From an uncultured Psychrobacter sp. (GTDB lineage Bacteria; Pseudomonadota; Gammaproteobacteria; Pseudomonadales; Moraxellaceae), in contig CANLXO010000013.1 of assembly GCA_947495055.1 (NCBI GenBank), positions 1 through 64,000 of the forward strand: 64,000 nt of DNA, read 5' to 3'. Positions 26,462 through 36,672 of the stretch are shown in pieces. Position 1 is the first letter of the stretch. Every line of letters begins with the position of its first letter. The notes under the pieces were generated by a model. It saw only the letters and a program-made list of their open reading frames with translations, was not told the origin of the DNA and made no database searches. A program made the position numbers and the translations under genes.

Positions 26462-28291
26462 ATGTCACAAGCCCAAATCGACACCTTAGCGCAATTGTTT
26501 GATACTGCTGCGCAAACGCTAAAAGATCAAGGCATCTTGCCTGCTGATTGGCAGAACAATAGCCAAATTACTCGTACTAAAGACACCGCTCATGGCGACT
26601 TTGCCAGTAATATTGCCTTGAGTGCGGCAAAAGCGGCTAAAAAAAACCCGCGCGAATTGGCGCAAAGCATCGTCGATGCATTGCCTGATAATCAAGACAT
26701 TCGCCAAGTAGATATTGCAGGGCCTGGTTTTATCAATGTGTTTTTAAATAGTGATGCTAAATTTGCCGTGTTAAACGACATCTTCGATAAAGGCGCACGC
26801 TTTGGTCTTAGCGATCAGTTTGAGGGTCAAAAGGTGCAAGTAGAGTTTGTCTCTGCCAATCCAACCTCGAGTCTGCATGTTGGTCATGGGCGCGGGGCGG
26901 CATTTGGTATGAGCGTTGCCAACCTGTTAGAGGCCGTCGGTTATGACGTCACGCGCGAGTATTATGTCAATGACGCGGGTCGTCAAATGGACATCTTGGC
27001 GACCAGTACTTATTTGCGTTACTTACAAGCCAATAATGAAACGGTTGTATTTCCATCGAACGCTTATGTGGGTGATTATGTCCGCGATATTGCAGAGACG
27101 ATAAAAGCAGAACAGGGTGATAAATACGTGCAGCGCTTTGCCGATATCGTCATAGATGTGCCCGCAGACGCGCATTATCAAACCAACGCGGCAGGTGAGC
27201 AGGAATTGATATCTGGTGATAAAGAGGCGCATATCGATGGTTTGATTGCTAATAGCAAAGCATTGCTTGGTGATGACTATGCGCTGTTTTTGGATGCGGC
27301 TCTAAATGGTATTTTGGCGGATATCAAAGACGATCTCAACGACTTTGGCGTGCGCTATGAGTGTTGGTTCCATGAGCGCTCTATCGATGCTGATATCGAG
27401 CCTGTGCTACAAATCTTAGAGGATAAAGGCTATCTATATGAGAAAGACGGCAATATCTGGTTTAAATCCACAGACTTTGGCGATGAAAAAGATCGGGTAG
27501 TACGCCGCGCTAATGGTCAAACCACTTATTTTGCCTCAGATATTGCGTATCACAAAAATAAATTCGATCGCGGCTTTGATAAAGTCATTAACGTCTGGGG
27601 CGCTGACCACCACGGTTACATTCCGCGCGTGAGAGCGGCGCTACTCGCTTTAGGAATTGATGCCGATCGCCTTGATGTAGTACTAGTGCAGTTCGTTGCC
27701 CTATGGCGCGGCGATGAAAAAGTGCCGATGTCATCGCGTAAGGGCGAGTTTGTGACCTTGCGTGAGCTGCGAGGCGAGGTCGGTAATGATGCGGCGCGTT
27801 TTTATTATGTGGCGCGCAAACCTGAGGTGCATGTGGACTTTGATTTAGAGCTTGCTAAGTCGCAAAGTAAAGACAACCAGGTCTACTATATTCAATATGC
27901 TCATGCGCGTATTTATCGCGTGCTCCAAAAGCTAGAAGATAATGGTCTAAGCGTAGATGATACTATCGGCGTACAGCAGCAGCATCTGCTGACCTCTCCT
28001 AGCGAAGAGGAGTTGATTAAACTGCTTGGGGCTTATCCGGCAACGCTACTACGCGCAGCAACGGGTTATGAGCCGCACATACTTACCAATTACCTCAAAG
28101 AGTTGGCAGCGCTGTTTCATGGCTGGTATGACCGTGATCGTATCTTGCCATTGAGCCTGACATCAGGGGCAACGCCAAATCAGGAGGAGCTTGATATGAT
28201 GCAAGCGCGCCTGCATCTATCCAAAGCGGTCAGGCAGGTACTGGCTAATGGCTTGGGTCTGCTTGGACTATCAGCACCGACTAGCATGTAG
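26462..28291 (+). CDS. argS: arginyl-tRNA synthetase
   Basis: Charges tRNA-Arg with arginine. The class I HIGH signature is seen as HVGHGRG (139-145), preceded by EFVSANPTSSLHVG. The KMSKS equivalent is VPMSSRKGEFVTL near 422, the form typical of bacterial ArgRS. The anticodon-binding domain fills the C-terminal part. The 609 residues are a little longer than the usual 560-590. The start at 26462 fits the family's N-terminal additional domain (RTKDTAHGDFASNIAL). Confidence 0.97.
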   Translation: MSQAQIDTLAQLFDTAAQTLKDQGILPADWQNNSQITRTKDTAHGDFASNIALSAAKAAKKNPRELAQSIVDALPDNQDIRQVDIAGPGFINVFLNSDAKFAVLNDIFDKGARFGLSDQFEGQKVQVEFVSANPTSSLHVGHGRGAAFGMSVANLLEAVGYDVTREYYVNDAGRQMDILATSTYLRYLQANNETVVFPSNAYVGDYVRDIAETIKAEQGDKYVQRFADIVIDVPADAHYQTNAAGEQELISGDKEAHIDGLIANSKALLGDDYALFLDAALNGILADIKDDLNDFGVRYECWFHERSIDADIEPVLQILEDKGYLYEKDGNIWFKSTDFGDEKDRVVRRANGQTTYFASDIAYHKNKFDRGFDKVINVWGADHHGYIPRVRAALLALGIDADRLDVVLVQFVALWRGDEKVPMSSRKGEFVTLRELRGEVGNDAARFYYVARKPEVHVDFDLELAKSQSKDNQVYYIQYAHARIYRVLQKLEDNGLSVDDTIGVQQQHLLTSPSEEELIKLLGAYPATLLRAATGYEPHILTNYLKELAALFHGWYDRDRILPLSLTSGATPNQEELDMMQARLHLSKAVRQVLANGLGLLGLSAPTSM

Positions 28292-28403
28292 CTCTGCTAT
28301 AGACCCAAATCCATGAATAATTCAGCAAGTGCGCTTGTACTTGTTGATATAATGCCCTGATGTTAAAGGCTCTTTGTTAGAAAATCGCTCAGGAGAAAGA
28401 TCC

Positions 28404-29204
28404 ATGCTCGCCAAAAAACCAAGAGGCGCCACCCAAAAGCGCAAATCAAGTAGCGTATCAGGCTTATTGTGGATGCTCGTTGGCGCAATACTAACGCTGA
28501 TGATCGGGGTGTTTTTGTACTTATCGCCTTTGTTTGATTTTAGCCCCGCAGGTAGCGGCGCAGAATCCGATCCTGATCGGCAGGTACAGCCGCGTGTGGA
28601 TACCGATACCGACAATAGCGACTACGAGTTCTATGACATCTTGCCCAATCAAGAGATGGCGACTATACCGGACGAGGACTTGGGCGAGTTTGACGATCAG
28701 ATTGGCAGTATCAACGACTTTGAGCCGGACGTCGTAGTCAACCAGACTGAGGATACCTCAAGTCCTACGGATACGGGCAATTTTGGTATCGCTGAGAGTA
28801 CAACGATAGAGCCTGCTCGCGGCAATAGCAATGCTGCTAATAGCGACAATGATATCGTTATCGTTGAAGAAAATACGACTTACGATGGGTCGCCCCCTGC
28901 TAATAATACGACCTCTAATAGAGCAACTGAGACAGGGACGGCAAGTGTACAAAGAGCGGCGCCTGCAGCTACTTATATTTTGCAGATCAACAGCTTTGGT
29001 AATGCGGACGAGGCCGATCGCCGCCGCGCGCAGGTGTTGATGGCAGGCGTGGATGCTAGAGTGGTCAAAAATACCACAGGTAACGGCTTGCCTATCTATC
29101 AAGTCATCTCACGACCTATGAATAACAGACAAGCGGTCGCAAGCGCTCAGCAGCGCCTACAAAATAACGGTATCGACTCTATCATCGTCGAGCAGCGCCG
29201 CTGA
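28404..29204 (+). CDS. SPOR domain-containing cell-division-like protein
   Basis: A 266-residue bitopic membrane protein: short basic cytosolic start, one membrane helix at about 20-42, a long acidic Asp/Thr/Asn-rich linker, and a C-terminal SPOR domain at about 195-265 (YILQINSFGNADEADRRRAQ, then INGLPIYQVISRP-like strand and QRLQNNGIDSIIV). SPOR domains bind denuded peptidoglycan at division sites, and the layout resembles FtsN, though essential FtsN motifs cannot be confirmed. The start at 28404 is set by AGGAGA; the longer frame lacks one. It follows argS by 110 bases, as an ftsN-like gene often does in Moraxellaceae and relatives. Confidence 0.88.
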   Translation: MLAKKPRGATQKRKSSSVSGLLWMLVGAILTLMIGVFLYLSPLFDFSPAGSGAESDPDRQVQPRVDTDTDNSDYEFYDILPNQEMATIPDEDLGEFDDQIGSINDFEPDVVVNQTEDTSSPTDTGNFGIAESTTIEPARGNSNAANSDNDIVIVEENTTYDGSPPANNTTSNRATETGTASVQRAAPAATYILQINSFGNADEADRRRAQVLMAGVDARVVKNTTGNGLPIYQVISRPMNNRQAVASAQQRLQNNGIDSIIVEQRR

Positions 29205-29221
29205 ACTACAGCAGTTCTTTT

Positions 29222-29247
29222 AAAAGCGTCAATAGGGCGCTTTTTTT
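29222..29247 (+). terminator. terminator after the SPOR gene
   Basis: AAAAGCG pairs with CGCTTTT around a 9-base loop, followed by more T. It lies 17 bases past the stop. Confidence 0.8.
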
Positions 29248-29282
29248 AGCTTCTTTTTTTGACTTATTTCTTTCTTAAGAGT

Positions 29283-30386
29283 ATGAGTATAACTATGACA
29301 TCATCACCTTTAGCTGCGCCTCCTAGCGCTATCAAAGCTTTTTTTCAAAAGTACTTTATCGATGCTTTTACCGGTATGGCGCTTGGGCTATTTGTGACCC
29401 TTATAGCAGGATTGATTATCTCGCAGATTGGTGGCTGGCTTAACTTACCCTCGCTAGTGGCTGTCGGCAAATTGGCCTCTATTTTAATGGGTGCAGGTAT
29501 TGGTGTTGGAATCGCTTACTACCTTAAAGCACCGACACTGGTTATGCTGAGCTGCCTAGTCGCTGGTATGCTAGGCGCGCATTCTGAAGCGCTAATGGCA
29601 GGGACTTTATTTACCCCGCAAGTTGGCGGGCCTGCTACTTTTATCGCCCTGCCTGGCAATCCAATAGGCGCTTATCTGGCTTCCGTCTTCGCTTACCGCG
29701 CCGGCACCTGGATTGCAGGCAAGACCAAGCTAGATATTTTATTAGTGCCGTTACTTGTATGCGCAGTTGCCCTCGCGGTCTGTGCGCTACTCAATCCGCC
29801 TGTTGTTGCAGCGGTCAATGCTATTGGGCAGGGCATTCAAGCGGCGACAGAGCTGCAGCCACTACTGATGGGAATTGTGATAGCAGTCGTCGTCGGTATC
29901 TTACTGACACTGCCGACATCTAGTGCAGCGATTTGTATTGCCATTGGACTGGGCGGTTTAGCAGGCGGGGCGGCGGTCGTTGGCTGCGCGGCACATATGA
30001 TTGGCTTTGCGGTCGCCAGCTTTAAGGACAATGGGTTTAGCGGTGTTATCTCACAAGGTTTGGGTACGAGTATGCTACAGATCCCTAATGTCCTCAAAAA
30101 GCCTTTAATCTTATTGCCTGCCGTTATCGCTAGCGCTATCGTTGGCCCTATCGCAACGGTCGTCTTTGAGCTGGCTTGTACAGCGACAGGGGCGGGTATG
30201 GGTACAGCTGGATTGGTCGGCGTGTTTGGGGTAATTGAAGCCTCAAAAGAAATTATGAGCACAAGTCAGATGTGGACGGCTATTATCCTATTGATGTTTG
30301 TGTTGCCTGCTGTTATCGCAGGACTCGTCGCTTATGGAATGCGCCGTATGGGCTGGCTGGTTGCTGGTGATATGAAACTGCCTTAA
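29283..30386 (+). CDS. PTS IIC-like transporter (PTS_EIIC_2 family)
   Basis: A ~367-residue membrane protein with about ten hydrophobic helices. It resembles the PTS_EIIC_2 family: GMALGLFVTLIAGLIISQIG near the start, then IGVGIAYYLKAPTLVMLSC, LPTSSAAICIAIGLGGLAGGAAVVGCAAHMIGFAV, and ATGAGMGTAGLVGVFGVI. No IIA or IIB domain is fused or nearby, so it may not work as a classical phosphotransferase transporter. The start is uncertain between 29283 and 29295. It is framed by terminators on both sides, hence a single-gene transcript. Confidence 0.8.
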   Translation: MSITMTSSPLAAPPSAIKAFFQKYFIDAFTGMALGLFVTLIAGLIISQIGGWLNLPSLVAVGKLASILMGAGIGVGIAYYLKAPTLVMLSCLVAGMLGAHSEALMAGTLFTPQVGGPATFIALPGNPIGAYLASVFAYRAGTWIAGKTKLDILLVPLLVCAVALAVCALLNPPVVAAVNAIGQGIQAATELQPLLMGIVIAVVVGILLTLPTSSAAICIAIGLGGLAGGAAVVGCAAHMIGFAVASFKDNGFSGVISQGLGTSMLQIPNVLKKPLILLPAVIASAIVGPIATVVFELACTATGAGMGTAGLVGVFGVIEASKEIMSTSQMWTAIILLMFVLPAVIAGLVAYGMRRMGWLVAGDMKLP

Positions 30387-30414
30387 TTGTATAAGTCTAG
30401 AAGCACTCAAAAAT

Positions 30415-30448
30415 AAAACCCCAGCCATATCTAATGGCTGGGGTTTTC
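30415..30448. terminator. bidirectional terminator
   Basis: AAAACCCCAGCCAT pairs with ATGGCTGGGGTTTT (14 bp perfect) around a short loop. It lies between the convergent PTS and SDR genes and can end both transcripts. Confidence 0.93.
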
Positions 30449-30488
30449 GTATAAAAATTCATACCTAAAAGGTTTTTATCCAAAAAAT

Positions 30489-31502
30489 TTAAGCTTGGTG
30501 CGTTTTGGCAAGTCTTTTACCTTTTAATCTACGCGATAATTTATTGACATCATTTAACACTTGACTATAACGCGCAGGGAATACCCGTTGTAGCGCGTCT
30601 ATCACTTTGGCATCGTTACCGATTAAGCAGCGCGGCTGATTGGTTGCCGCTGCCTGCAAAATAATCCAAGCCGCTTGGCTGGCATCAAACTTTAAAAATT
30701 TATTGAACTTTTTGATAGCATCATTGCTAAGACCGATATCAATAATACTGTCGTTACCGCGCGCACTATTAGCAATATTGGTCTTGATACCACCTGGATG
30801 AATACAAGTCGCTGACACGCCGCTTTGCTGAATGTCCAACTCTTGACGCAAGCTCTCAGTAAAACCGCGCACCGCAAATTTGCTGGCGTTATAAGCAGAT
30901 TGTGAAGGCTGTGCGGTTAAGCCAAACAGGCTTGAGATGTTAATGATATGACCATGCTCTTTAAATTGTCGTGAGCTTTTGTTTTGATTATTAGCTTTGC
31001 TACTACTGTCAATCGCGCTAGCTTTGACGCTGTTTTTTATCAAAGGTAAAAACGCCTTAGTACCATAGACGACGCCCCAAAAGTTGATATCCATGACCCA
31101 CTCAAGCTCACTAATACTACTGCCTTCAACCGTTGAGTACAGAGCTACTCCTGCATTGTTAAAGATAAAATTTACCTTACCATGATCGCTCATGACCTCA
31201 TCCGCCCAAGCTTCAACCGCTTTGTTATCTGAGACATCCAGCATCGTAGTTGTGACTTTTACATCATAACCAACCAGTAGATCCTTGGTTTGCGCCAGTT
31301 GCTCGGCATTGATGTCTGATAATGCTAGATGACAGCCCATCTGCGCTAAATGAAGCGCCAGCTCGCGACCCATACCGGAGCCGGCTCCTGTGATAGCAGC
31401 GACATGATCGCGGTAATAAGAGTCAATATCTTGATCTTGATGGGACGAAAAGGGCAGTTGCTGACGCAGCGAGCTTGCCACAGCGGTAACGTTATTAAGC
31501 AT
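30489..31502 (-). CDS. SDR family oxidoreductase
   Basis: A 337-residue NAD(P)-dependent short-chain dehydrogenase. The cofactor motif is AAITGAGSGMGRELALHLA (TGxxxGxG), followed by LSDIN, NNAGVALYS, and the active site Ser (ISSLFGLTAQPS) with YNASKFAV (Tyr and Lys). The ~35 residues before the core and ~60 after it make it longer than the usual 250-300. Substrate unknown; the longer C-terminal part resembles SDRs acting on acyl or hydrophobic substrates. The start at 31502 has AAAGGA upstream, while an earlier ATG lacks conserved sequence. Confidence 0.85.
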   Translation of the reverse strand: MLNNVTAVASSLRQQLPFSSHQDQDIDSYYRDHVAAITGAGSGMGRELALHLAQMGCHLALSDINAEQLAQTKDLLVGYDVKVTTTMLDVSDNKAVEAWADEVMSDHGKVNFIFNNAGVALYSTVEGSSISELEWVMDINFWGVVYGTKAFLPLIKNSVKASAIDSSSKANNQNKSSRQFKEHGHIINISSLFGLTAQPSQSAYNASKFAVRGFTESLRQELDIQQSGVSATCIHPGGIKTNIANSARGNDSIIDIGLSNDAIKKFNKFLKFDASQAAWIILQAAATNQPRCLIGNDAKVIDALQRVFPARYSQVLNDVNKLSRRLKGKRLAKTHQA

Positions 31503-31689
31503 GATGAACAATCCTTTGTGTAATAACCTTTGTGTGATAAATGACAATCGTATACAACTTTAATAAATAATAGAACAAAAGTGGTGATTGTAGATTAGCA
31601 TAGTTTACGATTAGGGCTGATAAGGATTGATAAACGCCACTGTCATTTTATAAATGTCATTATGCCAAGTAAAACAAAAACAGCGCGCC

Positions 31690-31721
31690 ATAAAAAAGCG
31701 CCTAGCTAGTGCTAAGCGCTT
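31690..31721 (-). terminator. terminator after clpX
   Basis: Reading leftwards, AAGCGCTTAG and CTAGGCGCTT pair (with one mismatch) and are followed by a run of T. It lies 40 bases beyond the clpX stop. Confidence 0.85.
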
Positions 31722-31760
31722 GTTAATACTAATAACGACATCTACAAGTATAATAACCAG

Positions 31761-33035
31761 TTAAGCAATTTTAGGTATTTTACCTTCGTTAATCACTTCT
31801 TCATCTACCATAACCGTCTTGGCATTTTTCATCGATGGCAGCTCATACATAGTCTCAAGCAGAGCATTCTCAACGATAGAGCGCAGACCACGAGCACCTG
31901 TTTTACGCTCCATGGCTTTTTTGGCGATAGCGTCAAGCGCTTCATCGGTAAAGCTGATATCAGCGCCTTCCATATCGAATAGATACTTATACTGCTTAAC
32001 TAGAGCGTTCTTAGGCTCAGTTAAGATCTGTACCAGTGCTTCTTCATCCAGCTCTTTTAGCGCCGCGAGTACCGGCAGACGACCAATCAATTCTGGAATT
32101 AGACCAAACTTAATCAGATCCTCAGGCTCAACTTGTTGTAGCAAATCTGAGCTGCGCGCGCTGTCATCTTTTGAGCTGACATCGGCGTTAAAACCGATAC
32201 CGCCTTTTTCAGTACGCTGCTGAATGACTTTATCGAGACCTGCAAACGCGCCACCAACGATGATAAGGATATTACTAGTATCGACTTGGATCAGCTCTTG
32301 CTGTGGATGCTTACGACCACCGTGCGGCGGGATAGCAGCAACCGTACCTTCGATAAGTTTAAGCAGGGCTTGTTGTACGCCCTCACCTGACACATCACGG
32401 GTGATAGACGGGTTATCGCCTTTTTTACTGATCTTGTCGATCTCATCGATATAGATGATACCTTGTTCGGCTTTACCTACGTCATAGTCTGAGGCTTGTA
32501 ATAACTTTTGCACGATGTTTTCAACATCTTCACCAACATAACCGGCTTCGGTCAATGTCGTGGCATCTGCCATCGCAAAGGGCACATCAAGCAGACGAGC
32601 CAAGGTTTGCGCGAGCAATGTCTTACCAGAGCCTGTGGGACCGATCAGTAAGATATTACTCTTAGCCAACTCGACCATCGCATCATCAGCGCCGATCTTA
32701 GCTTTTTTACTATCGCGTGCTAAAGTTTGGCTCACTTTAAGACGCTTATAGTGATTATAAACTGCTACAGATAGCGCTTTTTTGGCAGCGTCTTGTCCGA
32801 TAACGTATTCATCGAGCTTGGCGCGTAGCTCTTTTGGCGTCGGTAGTTTTTTATTGACCCACGAGGTATCAATCTCGCTATCATCGTCAGTTTCGACATC
32901 ACTATCGGCGATCAGGTCGGTGCACAGCTCAATACATTCATTACAAATATTGGCATCGTCAGCGGCAATCAGCTGCTTGACATCACTTTTGGCTTTACCG
33001 CAAAACGAGCAGTGCGGGGTTTTGTCATCTGCCAT
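31761..33035 (-). CDS. clpX: ATP-dependent protease ATPase subunit ClpX
   Basis: AAA+ unfoldase that feeds tagged proteins into ClpP. The N-terminal zinc finger is [14 protein letters not shown] with CNECIELC (about 9-42). Walker A is GPTGSGKT (about 133-140), Walker [11 protein letters not shown], the pore loop GYVGEDVE, and the IGF-loop region that docks on ClpP lies in GGIGFNADV. The 424 residues are normal. It lies 72 bases after clpP in the usual tig-clpP-clpX order. Confidence 0.98.
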   Translation of the reverse strand: MADDKTPHCSFCGKAKSDVKQLIAADDANICNECIELCTDLIADSDVETDDDSEIDTSWVNKKLPTPKELRAKLDEYVIGQDAAKKALSVAVYNHYKRLKVSQTLARDSKKAKIGADDAMVELAKSNILLIGPTGSGKTLLAQTLARLLDVPFAMADATTLTEAGYVGEDVENIVQKLLQASDYDVGKAEQGIIYIDEIDKISKKGDNPSITRDVSGEGVQQALLKLIEGTVAAIPPHGGRKHPQQELIQVDTSNILIIVGGAFAGLDKVIQQRTEKGGIGFNADVSSKDDSARSSDLLQQVEPEDLIKFGLIPELIGRLPVLAALKELDEEALVQILTEPKNALVKQYKYLFDMEGADISFTDEALDAIAKKAMERKTGARGLRSIVENALLETMYELPSMKNAKTVMVDEEVINEGKIPKIA

Positions 33036-33107
33036 ATACAGGCGCTCCTAAAATTTAGTCTTGTATTGCGTAACTAGGCTTTTGATAAGTAAAAAAAGCA
33101 TCAGTCT

Positions 33108-33794
33108 TTATAATGAGTCAGGGCGGCGCTCTAATACTTCGTCAACCAAACCGTACTCTTTGGCTTCTTTGGCATCTAACCAGTAATCACGCTCGACGTC
33201 TTTTTCGATTTTCTCGACCGGTTGACCGGTACGCTCTGCCAAAATCTGATTGAGACGGTCGCGAGTTTTTAGGATTTCACGCGCATTAATCTCGATATCA
33301 GTCGCCTGACCTTGCGCGCCGCCTGAGGGCTGATGAATCATAACGCGAGAGTTAGCTAGCGCATAACGCTTGCCGCGTTCGCCCGCCGCGAGTAAGAATG
33401 AACCCATGCTATAAGCGCCGCCCATACAGATGGTCGACACCTCAGGCTTAATAAAGTTCATAGTATCAAAGATAGCAAGGCCTGCACTTACCGAACCGCC
33501 TGGCGAGTTAATATACAGATGGATATCTTTGTCAGGGTTTTCAGCTTCTAAGAATAAAAGCTGCGCCACGATTAGGTTGGCCATGTGATCTTCAACTTGA
33601 CCGGTCAAAAAGATAACACGCTCACGTAAAAGGCGTGAGAAGATATCAAACGAGCGTTCGCCGCGCGCTGATTGCTCAACGACCATAGGGACGAGGGCGG
33701 CTTGAGGGCTGCTTTGGATGTGCTTCGCTTCGTTGTGAGCACTCATCAGCATATCAAAATGGGGGTTGGCAGTGATGCGATCATAATCTGTCAT
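33108..33794 (-). CDS. clpP: ATP-dependent Clp protease proteolytic subunit ClpP
   Basis: Serine peptidase that forms the two-ring chamber paired with ClpX. The triad is Ser129 in GGAYSMGSF, His154 in MIHQPSGG and Asp203 in ERDYW; the spacings match E. coli ClpP. The neighbourhood of the serine reads GGAYSMG instead of the common QAASMG, an unusual but non-destructive change. The 228 residues carry a slightly long N terminus that is likely removed. It lies between a terminator (after tig) and clpX, so clpPX may have its own promoter. Confidence 0.97.
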   Translation of the reverse strand: MTDYDRITANPHFDMLMSAHNEAKHIQSSPQAALVPMVVEQSARGERSFDIFSRLLRERVIFLTGQVEDHMANLIVAQLLFLEAENPDKDIHLYINSPGGSVSAGLAIFDTMNFIKPEVSTICMGGAYSMGSFLLAAGERGKRYALANSRVMIHQPSGGAQGQATDIEINAREILKTRDRLNQILAERTGQPVEKIEKDVERDYWLDAKEAKEYGLVDEVLERRPDSL

Positions 33795-33962
33795 AAAAGA
33801 TCCTATTTATAAGTCTAAAAACATGAGCACTACGATGAATGAAAGTATCATAACTTTTTTATATTCATAATAGTGGAGTAATCCTGTGAAAAAGTAAAAT
33901 GATTCCCTATTAATAGGGCGCTTATGCTCAGTTATCAAGGGCACAGACGACAAGATCGTTAA

Positions 33963-33998
33963 TAAAAATGCCCTAACAGCAAGTGTCAGGGCATTTTT
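33963..33998 (-). terminator. terminator between tig and clpP
   Basis: AAAAATGCCCTGACA (minus strand) pairs with its near-complement TTAGGGCATTTTT and runs into T. It lies 35 bases after the tig stop, so clpPX is not simply read through from tig. Confidence 0.9.
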
Positions 33999-34030
33999 AT
34001 TACTTCAAGCATTTATAACAAACTGCTCAA

Positions 34031-35374
34031 TTACATTGCTTGTTGCTGCTGTTGCTGGGCCGCTAGCAAGTCTTGGTAGCTGACTTCTTTGTCAGTGACT
34101 TGACCTTGCTCAATTAAGTAATCAACCACTTGGTCTTCTAGAACGACAGACTCGATGTTCGCGCGTTGCTGCTTATCATTGGTGTAGTATTCAATGACCT
34201 CGTTTGGATCTTCGTAGTTTTCAGCCGCTTCTTTAATAAAGGTCTCAACGCGGTCTTGATCGACTTCGATACCTTTAGTATCGATGACGCGAGCGACGAT
34301 GATACCTAAGCGCGCTGCACGTAATGCTTGCTCTTCAAACAGCTCATTTGGCAGCATATCTTTATCGAAGCTATCAGCATTCGCGCCGAACTGCTGAGAG
34401 AAGCGCTGCATCATCATGTTGCGCTGACGATCAATCTCTTGCTCTAGCATAGCGCTTGGTACATCAAACTCGTTCTTTTCTAACAGGGCATCAAAAGTAG
34501 CTTGTTTAACTTGGCTACGCGCGGCGTTCTTGATTTCGCGTTCCATGTTTTTGCGGACGTCATCTTTTAACTTATCTACGCCGCCCTCGGTCACGCCAAA
34601 TAGCTCAAGGAACGCATCATCAATCTCAGGAAGCTTGGATTTTTCGACCAGTTTTACATTGATTTTGAACTGAGCTTCTTTGCCAGCTAAGTTTTCAGCT
34701 TGGTAATCTTCTGGGAAAGTTACGTCGATGGTCTTTTCTTCGCCCGCTTTCATGCCTTTGATACCCTCTTCAAAACCTGGGATCATCTGACCACTACCGA
34801 TAACCAGTTTGAAGTCCTCGCTTGAGCCGCCTTCGAATTTTTCGCCATCGATTGAGCCTTCAAAGTCAAAGGTCACTTGATTGTCTTTTGCCGCTTTGCC
34901 TTTTTTCTCAACGAACTCTTGGCGCTGCTTTTGCAAGTTTTCAATCATCGTATCGACGTCTGCATCAGCGACGCTTGCGGTATGACGCTCCACTTCGATC
35001 TCATCGATACCTTGCACGTCAACTTCTGGGAAGATCTCAACAGTGGCTTGGTATACTAAAAAATCATCTTCTAGTTTGACATCATCGATGTTTGGCATAC
35101 CAACGGCGCGGATGTCTTCAGATTTGATCGCTTCAAAGACAGTATCACGGATGACATCGTTGATAACTTCTTGCTGAATGCCCGCGCCATACTGTGAGCG
35201 GATGTGCGACATCGGCACGTTACCTTTACGAAAACCATCAATCTTGGCGGTTTTGGCGACTTGACGGATACGGCCTTCGACTTTGTTTTGAATCTTTTCG
35301 ACCGGGACTTTGACCGTGAGCTGCGTTTCTTTATTAGACAGCTTGTTGGTTGTGACTTGTAAATCTGTAGCCAT
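34031..35374 (-). CDS. tig: trigger factor
   Basis: Ribosome-bound chaperone with peptidyl-prolyl isomerase activity. The ribosome-binding motif GFRKGNVP is at about 44-51. The FKBP-like domain is at about 160-245 ([34 protein letters not shown]) and the helical chaperone domain fills the rest. The C terminus ends in a run of glutamines (QQQQQQAM), a low-complexity tail. Start chosen at 35374; an ATG two codons upstream (35380) is possible. AAAGG lies 10 bases before. Confidence 0.97.
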   Translation of the reverse strand: MATDLQVTTNKLSNKETQLTVKVPVEKIQNKVEGRIRQVAKTAKIDGFRKGNVPMSHIRSQYGAGIQQEVINDVIRDTVFEAIKSEDIRAVGMPNIDDVKLEDDFLVYQATVEIFPEVDVQGIDEIEVERHTASVADADVDTMIENLQKQRQEFVEKKGKAAKDNQVTFDFEGSIDGEKFEGGSSEDFKLVIGSGQMIPGFEEGIKGMKAGEEKTIDVTFPEDYQAENLAGKEAQFKINVKLVEKSKLPEIDDAFLELFGVTEGGVDKLKDDVRKNMEREIKNAARSQVKQATFDALLEKNEFDVPSAMLEQEIDRQRNMMMQRFSQQFGANADSFDKDMLPNELFEEQALRAARLGIIVARVIDTKGIEVDQDRVETFIKEAAENYEDPNEVIEYYTNDKQQRANIESVVLEDQVVDYLIEQGQVTDKEVSYQDLLAAQQQQQQAM

Positions 35375-35676
35375 GTTCATTACACCTTTAGGATTAAAAT
35401 AAGAGTGGACAATCACGCCTCAAAAATCGATAGCCCTGATTGCCGTTGAAATCAAAAATAATAGGGGATAGCAGTTACCAAATGGGTATCACTATCAGAT
35501 AACGCTTATTACCCGCTGATTGGCTGTATAATAAAACCTTTTGCTCTATTACCAGCACCAACAGCGTCTTTAAACAAAATTTAAAAGTAGAACAGTATAA
35601 TCTATCTGCTAATTAAAGTAAAAGTTATCTGTTTTTAGAGTCAAACTGAGCTTATACTGAGCTTATACTGAGCTTA
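35375..35676. other. region upstream of tig, downstream of rdgB
   Basis: About 300 bases holding the tig promoter and the 3' flank of rdgB. No terminator with a T tract is visible for rdgB. Next to the rdgB stop there is a three-copy 11-bp repeat (own entry). Confidence 0.5.
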
Positions 35677-35677
35677 T
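35645..35677. repeat. three perfect copies of an 11-bp tandem repeat
   Basis: ACTGAGCTTAT occurs three times in a row (35645, 35656, 35667) and ends at the rdgB stop codon. Three exact copies suggest a recent slippage product. Confidence 0.9.
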
Positions 35678-36327
35678 TACGAGGGTAATTGCGTTAATAG
35701 CTGACGGATAGCTTGACCACGATGGCTGATTTGATTCTTGGTAGCCGCGTCCAAACTTGCTGCACTCGCTTGCAACTTGGGTAGCCAAAACAGCGGATCA
35801 TAACCGAAACCGCCCTCGCCGAGTGGCGCCTCCAGTATCTCACCTCGCCACACTCCCTGCGCGATAATTGGCAATGGATCATCCGCGTGACGCACGAGTG
35901 CTAATACGCAAACGAACTGAGCTTTTATAACAGTATCTGGACTTTGCGCCCGTATAGGCTGCAAATCGGCAATGAGCTTGGCGTTGTTTTTGGCATCATT
36001 ACCATGCTCGCCTGCAAAGCGCGCAGAGTGAATACCTGGCGCGTTGCCGAGCACTGGCACGCATAGTCCTGAATCATCAGCAATGGCAGGCAGGCCACTA
36101 ATACGGCTGGCATGACGCGCTTTTATAATGGCGTTCTCTATAAAACTCAGTCCATCCTCAATCGCATCTTTAATACTTAGCTCACCTTGCGCAATAATAG
36201 TGATATCTAAATTCGCTGCGGCAAATAGCCTATTAAATTCAGCCAATTTGCCTTTGTTATTACTAGCGAGAATCCACTTGTCTTGAGTATGAGCCGTTGA
36301 GTGGTGCGGCAAGCTTAAGTTTGGCAT
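35677..36327 (-). CDS. rdgB: non-canonical purine NTP pyrophosphatase RdgB/HAM1
   Basis: Removes dITP, ITP and XTP from the nucleotide pool by hydrolysis to the monophosphates. The signature WILASNNKGKLAEFNRLF is at about 18-35, then SFIENAIIKARHAS, AIADDSGLCVPVL, PGIHSARFAGEHGND, GEGGFGYDPLFWLP and SHRGQAIRQLL, all typical. The 216 residues exceed E. coli RdgB slightly at the N terminus. Confidence 0.95.
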   Translation of the reverse strand: MPNLSLPHHSTAHTQDKWILASNNKGKLAEFNRLFAAANLDITIIAQGELSIKDAIEDGLSFIENAIIKARHASRISGLPAIADDSGLCVPVLGNAPGIHSARFAGEHGNDAKNNAKLIADLQPIRAQSPDTVIKAQFVCVLALVRHADDPLPIIAQGVWRGEILEAPLGEGGFGYDPLFWLPKLQASAASLDAATKNQISHRGQAIRQLLTQLPS

Positions 36328-36672
36328 AAAGGCAGTCGTCCATATTCTGTTTATAAGTTAATAAGTTGGGCTACAAACTGGAGTCTATAACAATCGGTAA
36401 CGGATATTCGCTCTAGCAGTTGTTATACTAGCCGCCAAGCTACAGTGAATGTTAGCTTATAACTGCTGATTTAAGTACAACGCTTAAATCCTCTGGTTTT
36501 GATTACATTATGTTTAGAGTGCTTTGTTTAGTACATAAAAGCATTTTCTAAATTTATAATTTTGAGCGAAAATTCATTACAATAAACTCAGCCAATTTAG
36601 CCTCTCCTCTTTATATACGGCGTTAATCAGCTTTATATATGAGCGGCTAGAAATAGCAAGGATAAAATAATT
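36328..36672. other. divergent promoter region of rdgB and sodB
   Basis: About 345 bases. TATAACA near 36386 can pair with TGTTATA near 36421, and TATACT near 36424 could be a -10 box for sodB, but no well-placed -35 is visible. I see no clear Fur box. Confidence 0.35.
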
